This document shows, piece by piece, positions 44,204 through 53,812 of a stretch of DNA of 64,000 bases. The position numbers were made by a program, and so were the translations under genes. The DNA is taken from NCBI RefSeq assembly GCF_963678635.1, contig NC_087064.1, positions 13,489,599-13,553,598 on the forward strand, given 5' to 3'. A model generated the notes under the pieces. It searched no databases. It saw only the letters and a program-made list of their open reading frames with translations, and was not told where the DNA came from. The stretch's first letter is position 1. Every line of letters begins with the position of its first letter. The stretch comes from Symsagittifera roscoffensis (Eukaryota; Xenacoelomorpha; Acoela; Convolutidae).

Positions 44204-44493
44204 CAGTGGGAGTGGTTTTGTCGAATTTTTGGGATTATATATTTAACGTTCTTAGCGTAACGAGTGCAACTCCTACACTCTTCGGCCATGTTAACTATAT
44301 CTTTGTGCATATGTGGCCACCATAAGTAGTTGGAAACCTCTAGCATCGCTTCTTGTCCGGGATGTCCTTGGTGAAGTCGCCGAAGCACAGCTTGTCTCAA
44401 CTTCTCTGGTACTGCTAAACGATTATCCACTCGGAGGCAGTCGTCTATTACAGACATTTGATGCCATAGCGGGCTGGTGTAGGGACCCATCAT
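44200..44493 (-). CDS. integrase zinc-binding domain (Mag-like element)
   Basis: 97 codons with LRRLHQGHPGQEAMLEVSN, YLWWPHMHKDIV and CRSCTRYAKN: the His-His-Cys-Cys finger (HxGH, then CxxC) of retroviral-type integrases, complete. It overlaps the core frame by four bases in another frame, so one shift separates them. Confidence 0.85.
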   Translation of the reverse strand: MMGPYTSPLWHQMSVIDDCLRVDNRLAVPEKLRQAVLRRLHQGHPGQEAMLEVSNYLWWPHMHKDIVNMAEECRSCTRYAKNVKYIIPKIRQNHSHC

Positions 44494-44517
44494 CTCGAAT
44501 CCTTGTCTGTCATTCCG

Positions 44518-45726
44518 TTACACCACTCGCCTGAGCCGATCCATCCAAGTATCTTCTGTTACCAATTCCGCCAGTAGACTTTTATCAAATAATTTTGTGA
44601 GTGATAACGGGCCATTCTCCCCATTTGCTTGCTCCGCTAGTTGATGTTTGTGTTTCCTGGATCTGTGGCTAACCCTTTTTGTCTGTTGTGGTGTGACCAC
44701 GCTAACCTCTGGAGCATACTCCCTGTCGTCAATGCTGTCTACAGTTAAATCCAATTCAATGATTTGTCCCGTTTTCGATTCATCTCCTGATGTATTCTGC
44801 CTCGGTGATTTCGGACTTTGCATTATCGAATTAGCTTCTTGTTCTATTACTGATCTGTGGTCATCAGTTCTCTCCGATCCCATGAGTTCCCAAAACGAGA
44901 CTATCGATGGTTGGGCTGTTTCAGCAGTTGATGTTGACTGACCGTTGTTTTCAGTGTTTGTCCAGATTTGTCTATTCATTGAATGCCATTCTACCTGTGG
45001 TACTACTTCTGCATCCGAATTTTCTGAATCTGATCTCTTTGGGGTCCGCTGTATCCTTCTAGTTCTTTGAAATGTCTTTTCCGTTACTTCTTCCATCAAG
45101 GTATCTTTCCGATCCTGTATCCTAACCATCTTTTTTCCTTTTCCGCTCTTTGATGTTTCTCCTGGGTTCATTTCTGTATACTCGCAATCTGGTAAATTTT
45201 TAATCAATTTAAATGATTCAACCGACTGTATTTGCTGACACTTTTGAGATAAACTGATTTTTGAGTTGATTTTTGAATTTTTGCAAATTTCTCGTTGCAA
45301 CGAACGCGAATTCGTTTTTCTTTCGTTCCGGTCGTGCCTTTTCCATTTTAAACCGTTTTGGTTGCCATAGCAACTGTTGGATGACATATTCTGATTTGAT
45401 ACATTTTGATCAATTCTAGAATATTCTAGAACGTTTTCGTTCCGGTGGAGTCTATCGTGATCACTCAGTCGACTGTGTAAACAGCCGAGAGTTTTATGAA
45501 AGCTTTCAATCGATGTGACTACAAATTTTTTGTTCAATACTGATTCCGGCCACGGTTCACCCTTTGGGTCTCTAGACAAATAATCTACTATCCCCATATC
45601 TTTCCCTGGTATATGAATAACCTTAAATTTATAGAGTAATAGTCTGGTTAGCCTAGATTGGTAGATTTTATTTGACTTATTTTCATCCAGGGCAGAAACA
45701 AGTGCTTTATGGTATGTGGCTATCAC
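44518..45726 (-). CDS. RNase H end and long linker (Mag-like element)
   Basis: 402 codons. The first 55 (LLLYKFKVIHIPGKDMGIVD, YLSRDPKG) are the RNase H C-terminal end, the HIPGK-D-LSR element. The remaining 340 residues form an unusually long Ser/Asn/Glu-rich linker before integrase, where related elements usually have a short one. No domain recognised in it. Confidence 0.7.
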   Translation of the reverse strand: MIATYHKALVSALDENKSNKIYQSRLTRLLLYKFKVIHIPGKDMGIVDYLSRDPKGEPWPESVLNKKFVVTSIESFHKTLGCLHSRLSDHDRLHRNENVLEYSRIDQNVSNQNMSSNSCYGNQNGLKWKRHDRNERKTNSRSLQREICKNSKINSKISLSQKCQQIQSVESFKLIKNLPDCEYTEMNPGETSKSGKGKKMVRIQDRKDTLMEEVTEKTFQRTRRIQRTPKRSDSENSDAEVVPQVEWHSMNRQIWTNTENNGQSTSTAETAQPSIVSFWELMGSERTDDHRSVIEQEANSIMQSPKSPRQNTSGDESKTGQIIELDLTVDSIDDREYAPEVSVVTPQQTKRVSHRSRKHKHQLAEQANGENGPLSLTKLFDKSLLAELVTEDTWMDRLRRVV

Positions 45727-45794
45727 GAATTTTTTTTCCTAGCAAACAGTGTTTAAATCTGTCAACCGACCATACTACTGCTAGCAATTCTAAC

Positions 45795-46352
45795 TCATTT
45801 GTGGAGTATTTTTTTTTCTCGTGTGTTTAAATATCTCGATGCGAATGCGATCGGTATCCACTCCCTCTCCATTTTTTGTTGTTCCAACGATGCACCTAGC
45901 CCACTGTGGCTGGCGTCACATTTGACCCTAGTAGCCAGCTTAGGATCGTAATAGTGAATGTTGGTTATGTTCGCAACAGCTGCTTTTATTGATTCGAATA
46001 TCTCCGAATGTTTTTCCTCCCATTCGATTTTTTTACCCTGGATTTTCACGCTTTTGAGTTTTTTCTTCTCATTCTCTTCTCGTAGGAGAGGTCTCAGTTT
46101 GTCAGTTAAATTAGCCGGGTTGGGTATGAATTTGGCCAAATGATTTATGCTACGCAGAAATGACCTGAGTTGTTTTAACGAAGATGGCGGACTAAGCTTC
46201 AATATCGCTTCCGTTTTTGTTATTTTTGGTGAAATACCGTCCAGCGATAACTTATGTCCCAGCCAATTTACCTCATTCTGAAAGAATTCACATTTCGATA
46301 ATTTTAGTGCCAAGTTTTCTTTGTCTAATTTTTCCAATACGTTCATAATCAA
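45795..46352 (-). CDS. RT C-terminal part and RNase H start (Mag-like element)
   Basis: Begins with the helix after the catalytic box (LEKLDKENLALKLSKCEFF), then NWLGHKLSLDGISP and LRSFLRSINHLAKFIPN (RT connection), then VKCDASHSGLGASLEQQ, the RNase H start with its first catalytic Asp, and IPIAFASRYLN. A frameshift ends it before the rest of RNase H. Confidence 0.85.
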   Translation of the reverse strand: MIMNVLEKLDKENLALKLSKCEFFQNEVNWLGHKLSLDGISPKITKTEAILKLSPPSSLKQLRSFLRSINHLAKFIPNPANLTDKLRPLLREENEKKKLKSVKIQGKKIEWEEKHSEIFESIKAAVANITNIHYYDPKLATRVKCDASHSGLGASLEQQKMEREWIPIAFASRYLNTREKKILHK

Positions 46353-46372
46353 TTTTTCATGTTGTTCTTCAC

Positions 46373-47107
46373 TTATTTAGACACAATGAGTATGTCATCC
46401 AGGAAACAGAATGTATTTTTGGCATGATTGAACGTTCTATTCATAGCCTTTTGGAACTCCGCCGACATATCTGCCAGGCCATAGAATCCGGTCAGAAATC
46501 TGTATGTTCCAGTAGCTTGTCCTCCTCTGATGTTAAAATTACATTGTTTAGCTGTCTCTGCAGTCAGTTTGAGTTGACTGTACGCGTACTTTAAATCTAG
46601 AACTGAGAAATACAGCGTGCCGTTTGTATTTGCTGTAACTAATTGGCTGACCCCATCCAGTAACTCATCAACATTAGGCGTTTGATATTTATTTTTGAGT
46701 AACTGTCTGTTAATGGGTTTTGCATCTAGGGCCAATTTAATGGAATCATCTTTTTTAACTGTTATTACAATAGGCGCTGTAAAACAATCACTAGTACATT
46801 TGTCCAGACATTTTAATTGCCCTTCTTTTAACAGTTTTTCCATTTCCTCATACACCTTCTCCTGTATGTGTATTGGAATTCGTCTCCCTTTTTCTTGTAA
46901 GGGACAAAGTGGATACTTGAACTTTGTACTGACAACCTGATTCTTCGAACACCCCTGACGATCAAAAAGGTCTTTAAATTTACTATAAAATTTATTTTTC
47001 CAACCTTCTGACTGTTCACATAATAGTACATCAAACCTCGTCTTGTCTTTTGGTGCCAACTTCTGTGTTGTGTGAATCCCTACTTTGCTCTGTAAATTCA
47101 ACCCCAA
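46373..47107 (-). CDS. reverse transcriptase palm (Mag-like element)
   Basis: 245 codons with TAPIVITVKKDDSIKLALDA, LDGVSQLVTANTNGTLYFS, LDLKYAYSQLKL (first catalytic Asp), FLTGFYGLADMSAEFQ and the box FCFLDDILIVS (FLDD) near the end. All palm motifs are present. A stop follows the box within six residues; about 20 bases further on the reading resumes in another frame. Confidence 0.9.
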   Translation of the reverse strand: MGLNLQSKVGIHTTQKLAPKDKTRFDVLLCEQSEGWKNKFYSKFKDLFDRQGCSKNQVVSTKFKYPLCPLQEKGRRIPIHIQEKVYEEMEKLLKEGQLKCLDKCTSDCFTAPIVITVKKDDSIKLALDAKPINRQLLKNKYQTPNVDELLDGVSQLVTANTNGTLYFSVLDLKYAYSQLKLTAETAKQCNFNIRGGQATGTYRFLTGFYGLADMSAEFQKAMNRTFNHAKNTFCFLDDILIVSK

Positions 47108-47109
47108 TG

Positions 47110-47360
47110 TTTATCTCGTTCGTCTTTCTGTGATCAAGAACGTTGCTGCCACTACTTCCCACCCCGTCGAACGGATGGTGGTGGTGATTGCGCCCAGTAT
47201 ATTAATTGGCTGTTTATTAAAGTCCACAAATTGAGCAGTCAAATTTAGATTTCCCCGTGGAGTGAACTTCGTATTTTTCGAAGTCTCTAATTTTTGCTTT
47301 GCGGTTGCCCAATTAAGAAACGATACTGGACTTCCGGTATCAATGGTTCATATTTATGAT
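47110..47360 (-). pseudogene. aspartic protease (Mag-like element)
   Basis: Not open as one long frame, but the sense strand at about 47,345 reads TIDTGSPVSFLNW, the DTGS active-site loop, followed by FTPRGNLNLTAQF and NILGAITTTI, the flap and second-strand region. It lies in the right place between zinc fingers and RT. Short and flanked by shifts, so inactive. Confidence 0.7.
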
Positions 47361-47510
47361 TTGATGATCTATTCTCATCAAAGCTTTCAATGACCTTATT
47401 TGTTGCAATCGGGTATTTCTGCGAATATCGACCCTCTGGATGTCCTTACCGCTCTCCCTGGTTTTTGTTTTTTTTTTGTTTTCTATTCGCCTGCTGTTTT
47501 ATGTATTCGT

Positions 47511-48046
47511 CTATCTGTTCCAACGACGACAACTCCGCTCCGATTCGATAGCCCTTATTTCAAACTCCTCGCTCGAGTCAAATGACTGAATCAAATTACA
47601 CTCTTCATCTGAGCAAGATGATTTTTCCGCAATCTCGTTTACTTGTTGCGACTTACACATTTTTGCAAAATGATTTGGTTTAGAACAATTTTTACATTTT
47701 TTCCCATGGCACGACATTTCTTCAGATGTCCTTCTCCAAATAAACGACCACATCGAGTACACGTTTTCGAATCTATTGGATTTCTCCCCTCTCTTTTATC
47801 CGAGTATGATTTCTTTTTGTACGTATTGCTCGATTGTCTCCTGCCATTGTCATTTCTATTACCAATATTCATGATTGGTTCTTGCTTTATTTTCATTGTT
47901 CCGTGAATTTGACCTGCACTTGCAGTCAGTGAGTTCGCTTTTTGAAATGCCTGAGTTGTCTGTTTACTGTGTTCAAATTTCAATGCCCTCTTCAATACTT
48001 CCTCTGGTGAGAATGTTTCAAATGTTAATGTGTCCTGCAATACCAC
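47511..48046 (-). pseudogene. Gag C-terminal part with two zinc fingers (Mag-like element)
   Basis: Frame 47,639-48,046 holds LTFETFSPEEVLKRALKFE and a first finger CTRCGRLFGEGHLKKC (longer spacing than CCHC). Frame 47,511-47,762, shifted, holds the second, classic finger CKNCSKPNHFAKMC. This pair, with the second in an NHF context, is characteristic of Mag-lineage Gypsy elements. One frameshift lies between the fingers. Confidence 0.8.
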
Positions 48047-48067
48047 ATTTTTCGTTTTCGATATGAA

Positions 48068-48712
48068 TCAATCACGCACTAGTTCATCTTCAAGCGTTCC
48101 TAACTGCGCTTTGGCTGCTTGGGCAGTTAATACTGCATGAAAGGCCTCTAACGTTTCGCCTGTTTCTTGAGCTCGATTAAACAGTTTGTAACGCTCATAC
48201 GTAACGCTTTGTGTTTTCTCAAATGCAATCTTTGCCGAAGCAACCATCTCTCGAAATTCTAAATTTGAAACTTCCACATGCGGCTTCTTTTGTACAAATT
48301 TCTTTTTCCTTTCTGTTGTCAACGCTAGGAAAAATCTAGAGGCTATCCTTTTTTGTACTTCATTATAATATACGTTGTGTCCAACCTTTGGTCCTCTAGC
48401 TCTTCTTTCATCGTTTTCCAGGAGAATTTTGTCCCGTGCGAGTTGGTTTCTGGCCTCTCTCTCTGCAATTGCCTGTGCATTCTCATTTTCTCGAGGAGTC
48501 TCCGGCCTAGGCAATGGTTCCAACAGAACTTCCTTTGGTTCTTCTAACAATAGTTCCGGATTCACGCTCTCCTTTACTGTAACCGCCAGTGAAAATTGAT
48601 CTAGCCATATTTTGAAATTCCACGGGGGATCGGAATTCGCGGTTGTCCAAAATACAGGAATTCCCAAATCCGTTCTATTGTCTTGGGACATAAATCCTGC
48701 TGACTGCGCCAT
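48068..48712 (-). CDS. Gag, N-terminal and capsid part (Mag-like element)
   Basis: 214 codons starting MAQSAGFMS with the ATG overlapping the LTR. It contains the capsid-like helices typical of Gag (PPWNFKIWLDQFSLAV, then later YERYKLFNRAQETGETLEAF and LRAQ-type residues before a stop). It ends with DELVRD and a stop, after which the reading continues at 48,046. Builds the particle that packages the RNA. Confidence 0.8.
   Translation of the reverse strand: MAQSAGFMSQDNRTDLGIPVFWTTANSDPPWNFKIWLDQFSLAVTVKESVNPELLLEEPKEVLLEPLPRPETPRENENAQAIAEREARNQLARDKILLENDERRARGPKVGHNVYYNEVQKRIASRFFLALTTERKKKFVQKKPHVEVSNLEFREMVASAKIAFEKTQSVTYERYKLFNRAQETGETLEAFHAVLTAQAAKAQLGTLEDELVRD
48694..48711 (-). promoter_or_regulatory. 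primer-binding site (tRNA-Ser type) inside gag
   Basis: The sense strand reads TGGCGCAGTCAGCAGGAT directly at the LTR edge. It complements the 3' end of animal serine tRNA (acceptor ending in GACTGCG plus CCA) except for one base. It is translated as the first Gag codons. Confidence 0.75.
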
Positions 48713-48972
48713 GTGGTATTCCTATGCTATGGGTGTTAGTTAGTAGTAAAACACGAAGAGTAATAAAATGTAATTTAACTCTTTATGGAACTTGGTTTTT
48801 TGTTAGAGATCATGTTTATCTTTTCATATGTCTCTTCAGATAGCAACCGTCCAAATGACTGTTGCGTTCGGCCTGCTTGGATGGCCTTGAATAATAATAA
48901 CAATACATAACAGAATATTAATACCACTCATTCTCCAAGGTTACTGTGGCAACAGTACTAGACAGTACCACA
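48712..48972 (-). repeat. 5' LTR of the Mag-like element
   Basis: 261 bp, matching the 3' LTR. Its last base is the first base of the gag ATG. Confidence 0.95.
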
Positions 48973-49039
48973 CAGTTGATAGAAAGATGTCTTAAAAAGA
49001 GATTTTTAAAAAATAGTTGAAATAAAGTTTTATTTTCAG

Positions 49040-49126
49040 GAGCAGAAGATAGTAAAGTTGATTCTGAAAGTGGATCCTGCTTTCCCATATATCTCTCCTT
49101 GGAACATGGTCACTTCTTCAGAACAG
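49040..49126 (+). CDS. host gene exon (c)
   Basis: An 87-base segment between acceptor TTTTATTTTCAG and donor GTGAGG. Two frames are open: phase 0 (EQKIVKLILKVDPAFPY) and another (AEDSKVDSESGSCFPIYL). The second leads more naturally into exon (d), but phase 0 fits the proposed end of exon (b), so the frame is unresolved. There may be another exon between (b) and (c). Confidence 0.5.
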
Positions 49127-49401
49127 GTGAGGCAAAAAATCATTTAAAAATCTAGCAATCATAATCGAATTAAAAAAGCGCCTATCAATTTAATCAAATC
49201 GCCTCCTCTGAAGCGAAATAGGTGAAGCAAATGATATCCCTTTTAATCTGGAAAAGGTACCACTCGTCTTTTTATACTGCTTAATTAAAGTTTTTGATTG
49301 GAATCAAAAGTATAAAATACCATTGAAGTCAATTGATTGTGGAAAATTGCAAACGAGTGATGATTTGTGGCTCCTCGGATACTTCAGTGTTCTGTGTGTG
49401 A
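49127..49401. other. intron between host exons (c) and (d)
   Basis: AT-rich, with nothing recognised. The longer introns at 49,561-50,154 and 50,233-51,450 likewise hold only AT-rich sequence and imperfect A/T runs. Confidence 0.4.
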
Positions 49402-49560
49402 TTAGAAGACAGATTCTGGACTGGTGTTGGCCATGGATTTCCTGGCCGACTCGGTCCACAGTCTCAAAGTGGGGGTGGAGGAGGTGAGGAAGCACAGGAA
49501 GATAGAGAGACACAAGGGCGTCTTCAGGAGCATCATCTGCTCACCCGTGCAGGGAGGGGT
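49402..49560 (+). CDS. host gene exon (d), ends uncertain
   Basis: An open stretch reading DSGLVLAMDFLADSVHSLK, then GVEEVRKHRKIERHKGVFRS and SIICSPVQ. Base composition is markedly GC-richer than the flanks. AG acceptors exist at about 49,401 and 49,407. The donor is unclear, since no good GT follows at the apparent end of the conserved-looking part, so the right border is approximate. Confidence 0.5.
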
Positions 49561-50154
49561 GCATATGTATTACGTGGGTCCTATCTTCTTGACTATCCCC
49601 CATGCCCCCACCCCCTCTCGCCCCTATTGTACCTAGTAACCTATGAATAACACATTCAGCGGTTAAGCAAAATTTGTAACTTGTGACGAAAATCTGCTCT
49701 TTTTGCAATCGGGAAAGAGGATAGTTAAACAACAGGGAGGGGTATGGTATGCTTTAAAAATATTCCGTGTTACCTATCCCCTACATAACTAAATAATCAG
49801 TTGAATTACAATGAATTACTCAAACTGTCTAAAACTGATTCACAACTAAACCGATTTAATTCATTTGAAGCACGTTTAAGCAATCGCTATAACTTCAAAA
49901 ACTTCGGTCGGAAGGGGGGAGGGGAGGTGTCGCATAAAGCTCATACTTTTCCTTTCGCCTAATTGAAGGTTTTCAAGATTTGGCAAACTAAATAAGAAAC
50001 CCGTGAATGCAAAATTGCACAAGATTAATTCGTTTTAAGGATATTGATTTTTGCTGTTATACTCTTCTCTCGCCCGATTAAAACACGATTTATGCATCTG
50101 AAACAGGTATAGAATATGGAACAAACTAATTGCACTTTGATTTGTCTATTGCAG

Positions 50155-50232
50155 GCGATTGCAGACGATGATTACGTGTCCAAATTTGACCCGAAGGAGG
50201 TGCAGAAGATGAGAAATATGTGCTCAACACTT
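50155..50232 (+). CDS. host gene exon (e)
   Basis: Exactly 26 codons between acceptor TTGTCTATTGCAG and donor GTAAGA: AIADDDYVSKFDPKEVQKM, then RNMCSTL. Phase 0 at both ends. Strong splice sites and amphipathic, acidic/basic helical content support a real exon of the same gene. Confidence 0.7.
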
Positions 50233-51450
50233 GTAAGAACAAATTTTTCATTTTAATAAATTTTCTGGGAAACAACTAACAACATCACCATTTTTAGGCA
50301 TTTTTATTTTAGCAGAAGCAGATTTAGTGGGGGAGGGGGGCGATTGGACCCCTTCACCAATCGAAGAGTTCCCTTTAGTTACTATAGTACGGCATCAATT
50401 TTTAGCTAATCGACTTTAAAATTTTAATTGTTTCGTTTTTTTTGAAAACTTCTATTGTCTCGCATAATAAGATCTTAATAGAGTTTGGAAGAGCTCGGAA
50501 TATCAACAATTTGGTCATTCTAAAAATCGTTTTTAAAAATCTCCCCCTCCCTCGAAAATATCCCAGGTTCGCGTTTGAACTTCAGTAAAGGATTTCAAAG
50601 CATTTTTAAGCCTTTCAGTAGTTTCAACTGTAGACGAATCATTTGTGTGGCTTTTCTCTTTTTTTGTTCCGACCATTGAAAATGGGGACGAACTTTGGAT
50701 TCGGGTGAGGTTATTTTTTTCTTTTCTTCCGCTTATAATCAACTACCACAAATAATCATCGGACAGGGTTGAGTGATGAATCATAATGAAGCCCTTTTAG
50801 TCTTGATTTGAACGACATTAAAAAATTTCAAAAAATTTTAAGTGTTGAGAAAAACCGGTTTGAAGTTTTTGATTTTTGGTCTAATTTCGAGCTAATTAGT
50901 AAGGTAGTTAGTAATTGCACTAGCTTATTTAAGCTGAATTTAAGCCGTGAAACTTAGTTATACTAAAGAAAAAATAGTTTTTGGAGTTTTTTAGCGCAAT
51001 TTTTGGAATCAAAAACTTGAAAATTCAAAAAATTTCCGGAAAAAATTTTGAAAAAATTTTTGAAACATTTTTCAAATTTTTGTTTCGTTTTTTTTTCTAG
51101 TCATTTTCTTCAAATACTGTTTTCCAATTGACCTATTTTGCTATGATTCTCATTCCTTGTTTCAATCCTTGCTATCTTTGTTTCAATTTAAAGTTGGTTT
51201 GAAAGCGTTTTTGAACAAAAAAGTGAGCTTAAAAACCTTTTAAGAAACCAGGGCAAAATTGCGAGTTTGAATACCGACCGACCGTTTAAGGTTTTTTTGG
51301 GTAGTTTTTTTTCTTATTCTAACAGTGATTTATACATTAGCCAGCATAATACACATTTAAGAAACGTGGTTATTAAACCTCAGCTCTTCGGGTAAAAAAA
51401 ACAGATTCAGATACAAAAATGATTTTAACATTCACTATTGCCTGTTTCAG

Positions 51451-51540
51451 ATTGACAAGCTAGTGGACTTCATGAGTGCCATGAAGCCCCATTTTGTGAA
51501 TGACGAGAGCATCTACAACGAGTACCTCTTCGACGCTAAG
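51451..51540 (+). CDS. host gene exon (f)
   Basis: After the acceptor TTGCCTGTTTCAG it reads IDKLVDFMSAMKPHFVNDES, then IYNEYLFDAK. Joined in phase 0 to exon (e) it continues a helical protein. The donor at AAGTGTC would give phase 2, which does not fit the next exon; a later donor is possible, so the 3' border is uncertain. Confidence 0.6.
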
Positions 51541-51670
51541 TGTCTTTTTAAACATGCATGTAGCACTGTTGGAGCTGAAAGTTTGCTCACGTTTGCTCTC
51601 ATTATATTGCGGTTCATGGATACTATAACTTTTTCATTCTAAAAGTTATAGTACCCGGGTTGACCAAATT

Positions 51671-51783
51671 GTGCAACCATACGTCGCACCATGCATGGTT
51701 CCATGGAAGCCATGAAAAATTGCCGACGTATTTTTATGTTAAAGTAACACATTTTCCATGCATGGCGCGACGTATGGTTGCAC
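51671..51783. repeat. inverted repeat in host intron, 28-bp arms
   Basis: Arms 51,671-51,698 and 51,756-51,783 are reverse complements with one mismatch and share CATGCATGG and CATACGTCGC. Related fragments (ACGTATG, CCATGCA) recur to about 52,050, so a larger decayed palindromic element is likely. Confidence 0.75.
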
Positions 51784-52084
51784 ATTTAACCTCTATTTTA
51801 CACGGTTTTCTAGAGAAAAAAAGTATGGTGAAAAATCTCTTTCATACGTAGCACCATATATGTTGCGACGTATGTTTTGCATGGTGAAAATTTTTGATAA
51901 TTTACCAACAGCTTGCATAACGATGAGAAACCGTTTTATTACTATTTTACTCCGTTAAAAAGCTATTTTGAGGGTTTTCGGAACCAACGTATGTGCTACG
52001 TATGATTAGTCATTTTCCATGCAAATCATGCATGGATGTGCATGGTTGCGCATTATCTTCTATGGTGGGCAACCCGGGTATCCA

Positions 52085-52363
52085 TGCTATGATAGCACTT
52101 TATGAGTGATAATCTTGAAAAAATATAGCTATCTTCATGAACGTCAAAAAATTATAGTTTTTTTCTTCATTTTTTTAAATTCTAATTATAGTTCCATAAC
52201 TCATGGATACTATAACTTTTTCATTTTAAATGTTATAGTATTCATGAGTTATGGAACTATAATTAGAATTATAAAAAATGAAGAAAAAAACTATAGTTTT
52301 TTGACGTTCATGAAGATAGCTATACTTTTTCAAGATTATCACTCATCCTGTGCTATCATAGCA
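52085..52363. repeat. long inverted repeat in host intron, arms of about 130 bp
   Basis: Starts TGCTATGATAGCA and ends TGCTATCATAGCA. The arms pair through AATCTTGAAAAA, GAACGTCAAAAAA and TCCATAACTCATG around a centre near 52,224. The centre motif GGATACTATAACTTTTTCAT also occurs alone at about 51,616. The frame at 52,106-52,390 is a by-product. Fold-back or MITE-like element. Confidence 0.85.
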
Positions 52364-52535
52364 CCAGATGTGCAAAAATATTGTGTCTAGCAGGACTAGA
52401 TCCTGGAAGTTTTAGTCTGCTAGCAATAATAAGCAAAAGTACGAACGAAGTGAACAAGCTGTTCTCAATGAAGAGCAGCCCAAAATTTTCTTTCTATTGT
52501 CATATATAATTTCCATTGTCATTTGGAAGCCTTAG

Positions 52536-52748
52536 GCGTCGCTGCAGTTTGACGAGCAGAAGAGAGAATTAGTCTACTGGCTCATATGTCAGAAACAGAC
52601 CATGCGCAGACTGGATCTGACTCAAACTGATTTACCCACATTCGAGACAAAGGATGCAGTGAAACAGCGGAAGCTCCTTCGAGGACTCGCGACATATCTG
52701 GAGGACCTGTTCATCAAGGGATTCGAGAACTTCGATAGTCTTTCAAAG
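52536..52748 (+). CDS. host gene exon (g)
   Basis: 71 codons in phase 0 between acceptor GAAGCCTTAG and donor GTACAG, reading ASLQFDEQKRELVYWLICQK, QTMRRLDLTQTDLPTF and LEDLFIKGFENFDSLSK. It is helix-rich and soluble in character. The gene name is not recognised. Confidence 0.7.
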
Positions 52749-52854
52749 GTACAGTCGCAGTATGCTATAGACCCAAAACATCGCATATTTTGAAGAAAAT
52801 AATATTGCAACCCGTTCGTAGATTACAGTTGATAATTTCAGGGCATACAATACT

Positions 52855-53000
52855 TCAAATAATTACATGGTCAGCAATATCGCCCACAGGATATTTCACC
52901 AATATATAACTTTGTCCATCTACAAGAATGAAATGTTGATTTCTTAGGATGGCCCTATTGTCTTTTAAATAAAGTGTTAAATTAAACGCAATGGTTAAAG
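52855..53000 (+). pseudogene. envelope-gene remnant of the giant family
   Basis: Matches copy A near 35,090-35,230: CACAGGATATTTCACC against CACAAGATATTTCACC, and TTCTTAGGATGGCCCTA against TTTCTAGGATGGCCCTA. Stops and indels interrupt it. It lies in the host intron after exon (g), without LTRs nearby. Confidence 0.65.
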
Positions 53001-53277
53001 TTTCCCACTGAGTAAAGAATAATAAAACAAATTCGCAATTCACACCCAAATAAATAGAAAAGCAAGTCCTGCACACATACTTTTTCAGCATTTTGTGAAA
53101 TTTTGAATCCTCCTATCAAAAACTGACTCTAGATACCCACAAAATAGAATATTAAAAAAGATCTTACCCGATTATCTACTACATAGCTCACTAAACACCA
53201 GCTACAGCAACCAAACTAAGGAAAAAGCAACTAATAACCAAAAATTGAAAAAAAATGAAATTTATTTTTGTGAACAG

Positions 53278-53358
53278 ACAGCCCGGAGCCTTCTGACGAA
53301 GTTTTTGTTCCCTATCAACCTCTACCCTCACAGCAACATCGCCAGCAAGCAAGCCTAA
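53278..53358 (+). CDS. possible last exon of the host gene
   Basis: After acceptor TTTTGTGAACAG a phase-0 frame of 26 codons reads TARSLLTKFLFPINLYPHSN and ends with TAA at 53,356. Phase 0 matches the end of exon (g). The reading beyond the stop (TVISQMLHIVE) also looks protein-like, so the stop may be a mutation or the exon may be misjudged. Confidence 0.4.
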   Translation, partial: TARSLLTKFLFPINLYPHSNIASKQA

Positions 53359-53710
53359 CATACCGTCATCTCCCAGATGCTCCATATTGTTGAATGAAAA
53401 CTAAGTTCTTAACGACCAAAACCCTTGACCCCTTGAAGGTATCCAATCAAAAACGACCAAACCCCGGACGATTTTCCGAAAAGTGTAAAAAATAATTTAT
53501 AGCGACATGACAACACGACATCCCATCCACCATTAACAACATCGGCGGTTTCATTTGCGATAAATAACTGGACTAAGTATTATAATATTAGAGCAAGCTG
53601 CGTGTCATTTTTGAAAACGACCAAAGACGCTCAGTTTTCTCAAATGCTCAATTGAATTATACCTCTCTCTGGAATTCTCTGACGGACTAACCGGCCATTG
53701 TTTAATAATT

Positions 53711-53812
53711 TTTTTTTCCGGCGGAAATCGCATATGAACACTGTACACAGCCTTCTTTTGTTGAAAAAGAAGGCTGTGTACAGTGTTCATATGCGATTTC
53801 CGCCGGAAAAAA
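53711..53812. repeat. near-perfect hairpin, about 48-bp arms
   Basis: Left arm from a T run through CCGGCGGAAATCGCATATG to ACACAGCCTTCTTTT, a five-base loop (GTTGA), then the exact reverse complement. Apart from one base in the A/T runs I see no mismatch. Frames on both strands here (MNTVHSLL) are artefacts of the palindrome. Confidence 0.9.

Larger units (their letters stand above)
41826..48972 (-). mobile_element. Mag-like Ty3/Gypsy element (7.15 kb)
   Basis: LTRs at 41,826-42,085 and 48,712-48,972 with TGTGGTA...TACCACA ends and a 5-bp duplication CAGTT (41,821-41,825 and 48,973-48,977). Sense strand is minus. Gag, two zinc fingers, protease, RT, RNase H and integrase follow in order, with several frameshifts. 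About 14 differences between the LTRs (roughly 5 percent) show an old insertion. It lies in an intron of the host gene. Confidence 0.95.
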
